Source: Ktedonobacterales bacterium (GTDB lineage: Bacteria; Chloroflexota; Ktedonobacteria; Ktedonobacterales; JADMIN01). From it: a stretch of DNA of 7,125 bases. This document shows positions 4,927 to 7,125 of the stretch, piece by piece; position 1 is the stretch's first letter; each line of letters begins with the position of its first letter. The position numbers and the translations under genes are program-made. The notes under the pieces were generated by a model. It saw only the letters and a program-made list of their open reading frames with translations. It did not search any database and was not told the origin of the DNA. The stretch is taken from assembly GCA_025928125.1 (NCBI GenBank), contig JAICKD010000161.1:1-7125 (forward strand). The letters run 5' to 3'.

Positions 4927-4951
4927 GAGATCGTTCGAAGAGATCGTTCGA
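4927..4951 (+). repeat. tandem 12-bp direct repeat GAGATCGTTCGA
   Basis: GAGATCGTTCGA occurs at 4927-4938 and again at 4940-4951 with one base between, 12 of 12 identical. It lies just after the hydrolase stop and before the terminator, so it would be in the 3' untranslated end of that mRNA. Confidence 0.8.
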
Positions 4952-4980
4952 GCCGATCAACATTCTCCCCTGAGACGACG

Positions 4981-5009
4981 AAAGCCGCTGGTTCAGCGCC
5001 AGCGGCTTT
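4981..5009. terminator. bidirectional intrinsic terminator
   Basis: An 11-bp perfect stem AAAGCCGCTGG (4981-4991) pairs with CCAGCGGCTTT (4999-5009) around a 7-nt loop. It lies between convergent genes, the cysteine hydrolase (+) and the GlsB-type gene (-). The AAA/TTT at the stem base gives a short U-tract in both directions. The U-tract is brief, so efficiency is uncertain. Confidence 0.75.
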
Positions 5010-5063
5010 CTCAACATTACAGTTGACAGAGTGAGCGCATCTCACTCGTTATGGATCGGGTCG

Positions 5064-5336
5064 TTACGCGGTACGGCGACGGCCAACCCCCACCAGTCGC
5101 AGAATGAGCAGCAGGATGACCGCGCCGATGAAGGCGATAATCAGGCTGCCGATGTTGAAACCAGTGAAACCGAAGGAGCCGGGCAGCAGCAGCGAGACGA
5201 TAAACCCGCCGATGAGCGCTCCGACAATGCCGGCGATGATATCGCCCAGAATGCCCAGCCCTGTGCCTTCCACGACAAGACTGGCCAGCCAACCGGCGAT
5301 GCCGCCTACAATAATCCACGCGAGGATGTTAATCAC
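5064..5336 (-). CDS. GlsB/YeaQ/YmgE family stress-response membrane protein
   Basis: This is a 90-residue protein starting at a GTG (5336), with GGAGAGG just upstream on the minus strand. Three hydrophobic glycine-rich helices are visible: ILAWIIVGGIAGWLASLV (4-21), LGDIIAGIVGALIGGFIVSLL (30-50) and IGSLIIAFIGAVILLLILRLV (62-82), followed by a basic tail GVGRRRTA. 'GxIaGwLAxxvv.G.g.Gi.gdiiiGivGAxiGG' is the signature of the transglycosylase-associated/GlsB family. These small inner-membrane proteins are commonly induced by acid, osmotic or general stress, and their biochemical role is not known. The gene faces the hydrolase gene across a shared terminator and appears to be a single-gene unit. 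Confidence 0.9.
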   Translation of the reverse strand: MINILAWIIVGGIAGWLASLVVEGTGLGILGDIIAGIVGALIGGFIVSLLLPGSFGFTGFNIGSLIIAFIGAVILLLILRLVGVGRRRTA

Positions 5337-5463
5337 TGATTTCCTCTCCTTTCAGTGTCCTGTCTACGTGGCAAACATGCAATGCGCGTGTCGTACGTCG
5401 TAGCCCAGAAAAGAACTGGGCGACGATGGCGATGGTAACACCTATCAGGCATCACCACGACGT

Positions 5464-5492
5464 TTTATAGTGCGCAATATGTGTGCCAGCAA
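5464..5492 (-). promoter_or_regulatory. candidate promoter of the GlsB-type gene
   Basis: On the minus strand TTGCTG (5492-5487) and TATAAA (5469-5464) are 17 nt apart. Transcription would start near 5457, giving a leader of about 120 nt that includes a 6-bp hairpin GCCCAG-N7-CTGGGC (5403-5421). The -35 matches only in its TTG part. Confidence 0.4.
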
Positions 5493-5559
5493 TATTACTC
5501 AAGACTTCCGGGCAGCCGTCACTGCGGGCGCCATGGGCTTTTGCGGGTTAGCCTCATAC

Positions 5560-5683
5560 CTATCCATCGGGGTGGTCCTGTGCTTCTTCTTCGTAGTGAT
5601 TGCCCGATTTGCCATTCAATGTAGCGCTCGATTACCTGCTCCGTGACGCACACGCATGTGTGACCACAATAGGTCCAGTCATT
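5560..5683 (-). pseudogene. frameshifted remnant resembling the C-terminus of an IS200/IS605 TnpA (Y1) transposase
   Basis: One minus-strand frame encodes WTYCGHTCVCV (from 5677) followed by TEQVIERYIEWQ (to 5609). This lines up without gaps with the end of Y1 transposases, of the form 'W(S/T)xSYYVxTxGxV(S/T)xxVIxxYIExQ'. A shift of one frame near 5609 then gives GKSGNHYEEEAQDHPDG and a stop at 5562-5560, the kind of acidic, His-rich tail such proteins have. The upstream catalytic parts (His-hydrophobe-His motif and the Tyr helix) are not found in the window, so the piece is a dead remnant at best. The match is short and from memory of the family; the same bases also encode a hydrophobic stretch on the plus strand, so the call is tentative. 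Confidence 0.4.
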
Positions 5684-5777
5684 TCGCCTCTCTGTAATTC
5701 GGCCGCGGATTGTCTCGCGGCTCCAAGTACCTGGCGTGAGACCGCCTTTAGCAGCCCACGCCCGTCGGCGAAGCGTG

Positions 5778-6416
5778 TTACCGGCTCATGATGCCGCTGA
5801 CCAGCGCCACCACGCCGAAGCCAAGTAGCACGACGCCCGAGAGACGATTCACCCAACGGAGCGCGCCCGTCGTCAGCCTGGAGCGTAGCAGGCTCACGCC
5901 GCCGCTGAGCAGCAGCCACCAGCACGCCGAGCCAAGCAAGACGCCGAGCGTCAGTAGCCCCGGCGCGGCAACAGCGCTGCCCGCTGCGCTCGCCAACCCC
6001 AGCCCGGCGAAGACCGCCGCGAACGAGATAATGGTGGCGGGATTGGTCAACGTCAGGCCAACGGTTGTGGCATACGCGCCCAGCAGCCCGCGCCCGCGCC
6101 GCGCCGACGCCGCCTCTAGCGCCGGTTTCGCCAGCAACGTGCGCGCGCCGAGATAGCAGAGCAGCAGCCCACCCATCACACGGATGGCGCCCTGTTCGGC
6201 CACCAGCACGCCGGAGATCGCCGTCAGCCCGAAGGCGGCGACTCCTCCATAGAAGCCATCGGCGGTGGCCGCGCCCAGCCCGGTCAGAAAGCCGGTCAGC
6301 CAGCCCTCGGCCAGTGAGCGGCGGATGCACAACACGCCGATTGGCCCGACCGGCGCGGCGATGGCGAAGCCCATGAGCAATCCTCTCGCCAGCCAGGTCG
6401 CTCCTGAAAGGTCCAT
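5778..6416 (-). CDS. LysE/RhtB family amino-acid exporter
   Basis: This is a 212-residue protein with the ATG at 6416 preceded by GGAGGAG (6430-6424) at 7 nt. An in-frame upstream ATG at 6482 is rejected because the added residues are polar and it lacks a ribosome site. The N-terminal signature AIAAPVGPIGVLCIRRSLAEGW (19-39), continuing GFLTGLGAATADGFYG, is that of LysE-type translocators. TLTNPATIISFAAVFAG (122-138) marks the second half. About six membrane helices are predicted at residues ~8-30, 41-70, 76-94, 112-141, 150-173 and 190-210, with a basic cytoplasmic loop ARRGRG near 105-110. Relatives export lysine, arginine, threonine, homoserine or cysteine-pathway products using the proton gradient; the substrate here cannot be told. 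Its leader contains a terminator-like hairpin with an alternative pairing, so premature termination may control it. Confidence 0.88.
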   Translation of the reverse strand: MDLSGATWLARGLLMGFAIAAPVGPIGVLCIRRSLAEGWLTGFLTGLGAATADGFYGGVAAFGLTAISGVLVAEQGAIRVMGGLLLCYLGARTLLAKPALEAASARRGRGLLGAYATTVGLTLTNPATIISFAAVFAGLGLASAAGSAVAAPGLLTLGVLLGSACWWLLLSGGVSLLRSRLTTGALRWVNRLSGVVLLGFGVVALVSGIMSR

Positions 6417-6464
6417 GCGTTCTCTCCTCCTCTGCGTCGTGTCATCACTGCGCGACAGACAGGA

Positions 6465-6511
6465 GGAAAACAATGCGCCCACCGGACCTGTCTGTCAGTC
6501 CGGCGGGCGCA
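6465..6511 (-). terminator. intrinsic terminator or attenuator hairpin upstream of the LysE-type gene
   Basis: TGCGCCC (6474-6480) plus CCGGAC (6482-6487) pair with GTCCGG (6498-6503) plus GGGCGCA (6505-6511): 13 bp with one mismatch and a 10-nt loop. Read on the minus strand the stem is followed by TTGTTTT, so it looks like a Rho-independent terminator. It may end the transcript of the Asp-box protein gene, or act as an attenuator in the LysE-type leader. Confidence 0.6.
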
Positions 6512-6631
6512 ACGGGGAACATGCGTGCGATGCAATGCGGGCGCGACTAACCGAACCGTGAGTTCGGCTGCTGGTTCTCGGTATGTCGTGCGGCGTGCGC
6601 GTACCTGGCCATGTTCGTCTCCTCATCGCGA

Positions 6632-6649
6632 TATGCTGACGCCAGCATA
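6632..6649. repeat. small perfect hairpin
   Basis: TATGCTG (6632-6638) pairs with CAGCATA (6643-6649) around ACGC. It lies 39 nt past the stop of the Asp-box gene on the minus strand and could protect its mRNA 3' end. No T-run follows. A similar 6-bp hairpin CCGAAC/GTTCGG is at 6551-6567. Confidence 0.45.
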
Positions 6650-6687
6650 GCAGGTGGTTGGGCCGCGCGTCAATATCATGCCCGCCT

Positions 6688-7125
6688 TTATCGTTGCGGC
6701 TGGGCGCTCGGGACCAGCGCCGTGAAGATTTCCTGGCTGCCGGTGCGCGTATCGTTCCAGAAGGGGATAGCGTACTGGTCGCTCACCGCCAGCCCCTGAT
6801 AGTCGCCGATGAATTGCAGGCCGCTGCCATCGACGGGCGCATCCACCGTCGGGTCCCAACTCCGCGAGGTCACGCGCAGATTCGGCAGGAAGCTCGCGCC
6901 ACCATCCACCGACTGCGCCAGATAGACGTCGATCAGATGATGGTGGCTATCGCGGCGGGTATCGAAGAATGAGACGGTCACGACGCCGTTGGGTGCGACG
7001 GCAAGCTGCGGCTGGAACTGGTGAGCGCCGTCCCCGCTGGCGTCGTCGTTGACACGAGCTGTCGCTGACCACGTCCGCCCCTGATCGCTGGACGAGGCAA
7101 AAAGGATATCGGAGTCGCCGTTCCG
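6688..7125 (-). CDS. C-terminal part of an Asp-box (BNR/sialidase-like) beta-propeller protein, cut by window edge
   Basis: The frame is open from the right edge (7125) to a TAA at 6690-6688, giving the last 145 residues; the N-terminus is outside the window. Two Asp-box motifs (S-x-D-x-G-x-T-W) mark propeller blades: SSDQGRTWS at fragment residues 12-20, and the weaker SVDGGASF at 72-79. Each is followed by a blade-like pattern (QFQPQLAVAPNGVVTVSFFDTR and FIGDYQGLAVSDQYAIPFWNDTRTG). The 'DxGxTW' turns and the 'F..Y.GLAVs...ypfWnDTRtG' ending are typical of sialidase-superfamily or BNR-repeat exoproteins. Such proteins are often secreted glycosidases or cell-surface proteins, but the propeller alone does not prove sialidase activity, and catalytic Arg/Tyr/Glu residues cannot be assigned from this fragment. 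A shorter start at GTG 6981 is not real because the coding pattern continues upstream. Confidence 0.8.
   Translation of the reverse strand, partial: RNGDSDILFASSSDQGRTWSATARVNDDASGDGAHQFQPQLAVAPNGVVTVSFFDTRRDSHHHLIDVYLAQSVDGGASFLPNLRVTSRSWDPTVDAPVDGSGLQFIGDYQGLAVSDQYAIPFWNDTRTGSQEIFTALVPSAQPQR

Larger units (their letters stand above)
5337..5777. other. gene-poor interval between glsB-type and lysE-type genes
   Basis: These 441 bases hold no intact gene I can support. The left third (5337-5492) is the leader and promoter region of the GlsB-type gene, with a small hairpin at 5403-5421. The right part (5560-5683) reads on the minus strand like a broken end of an IS200/IS605 transposase gene. 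A short forward frame at 5479-5646 (55 codons) would encode one hydrophobic helix but has no ribosome site. No terminator is visible directly after the LysE-type gene, which ends at 5778. Confidence 0.5.

Noticed and set aside
4500..5045. A 181-codon minus-strand frame opposite the cysteine hydrolase
   Set aside because: Ser/Cys/Pro-rich, crosses the bidirectional terminator, and is opposite a gene with an intact catalytic triad.
5632..6330. A 232-codon open frame on the minus strand overlapping the exporter gene
   Set aside because: It is a shadow of the LysE-type gene in another frame: very Arg/Ala/Gly-rich, with no family pattern, while the overlapping frame has clear helices and the LysE signature.

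Overview
This window of about 7.1 kb is high-GC bacterial DNA with tightly packed genes on both strands. Good Shine-Dalgarno sites precede most genes. The mix is a PIN toxin-antitoxin pair, an IS605-type TnpB element, small stress and membrane proteins, an Lrp/AsnC regulator, a LysE-type exporter and an Asp-box propeller protein. It would fit a soil or thermophilic Chloroflexota genome (Ktedonobacteria-like) or another high-GC lineage. That placement is an impression from gene style only; no marker gene is present.

Layout. Positions 3-161 (+) hold the C-terminal end of a gene, probably for a membrane protein. Positions 355-1099 (+) are a two-gene VapBC-like cassette with overlapping genes. 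Positions 1276-1479 (+) encode a 67-residue protein with two membrane segments; its stop codon lies in an 8-bp tandem repeat. Positions 1552 to about 3060 (-) form a TnpB transposon unit without an intact tnpA: a 63-residue ribbon-helix-helix protein, a catalytically intact TnpB starting 1 nt after its stop, and a 3' structured region expected to be the omega (reRNA) guide RNA. The ribbon-helix-helix gene seems to be read from an extended -10 promoter that starts at the ATG (leaderless) and is embedded in a perfect 13-bp palindrome, which suggests autorepression of the whole nuclease operon. This is the most interesting unit of the window.

The second half starts with a six-helix membrane protein (3093-3764, +) meeting an Lrp/AsnC regulator tail to tail (3780-4265, -). 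The regulator is divergent from a cysteine hydrolase of the isochorismatase/nicotinamidase type (4351-4914, +), with a promoter and a candidate operator between them. A bidirectional terminator separates the hydrolase from a GlsB/YeaQ-type stress membrane protein (5064-5336, -). The next roughly 440 bases carry no intact gene, but hold the likely glsB promoter and a frameshifted remnant resembling the C-terminus of an IS200/IS605 TnpA transposase.

A LysE-family exporter (5778-6416, -) follows. Its leader holds a strong terminator-like hairpin whose loop is complementary to a downstream 10-mer. The window ends in the C-terminal part of an Asp-box (sialidase-like) propeller protein (6688-7125, -).

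Functional links supported by layout are VapB with VapC, the ribbon-helix-helix protein with TnpB and omega RNA, and, less firmly, the Lrp regulator with the divergent hydrolase. The other neighbours look unrelated.
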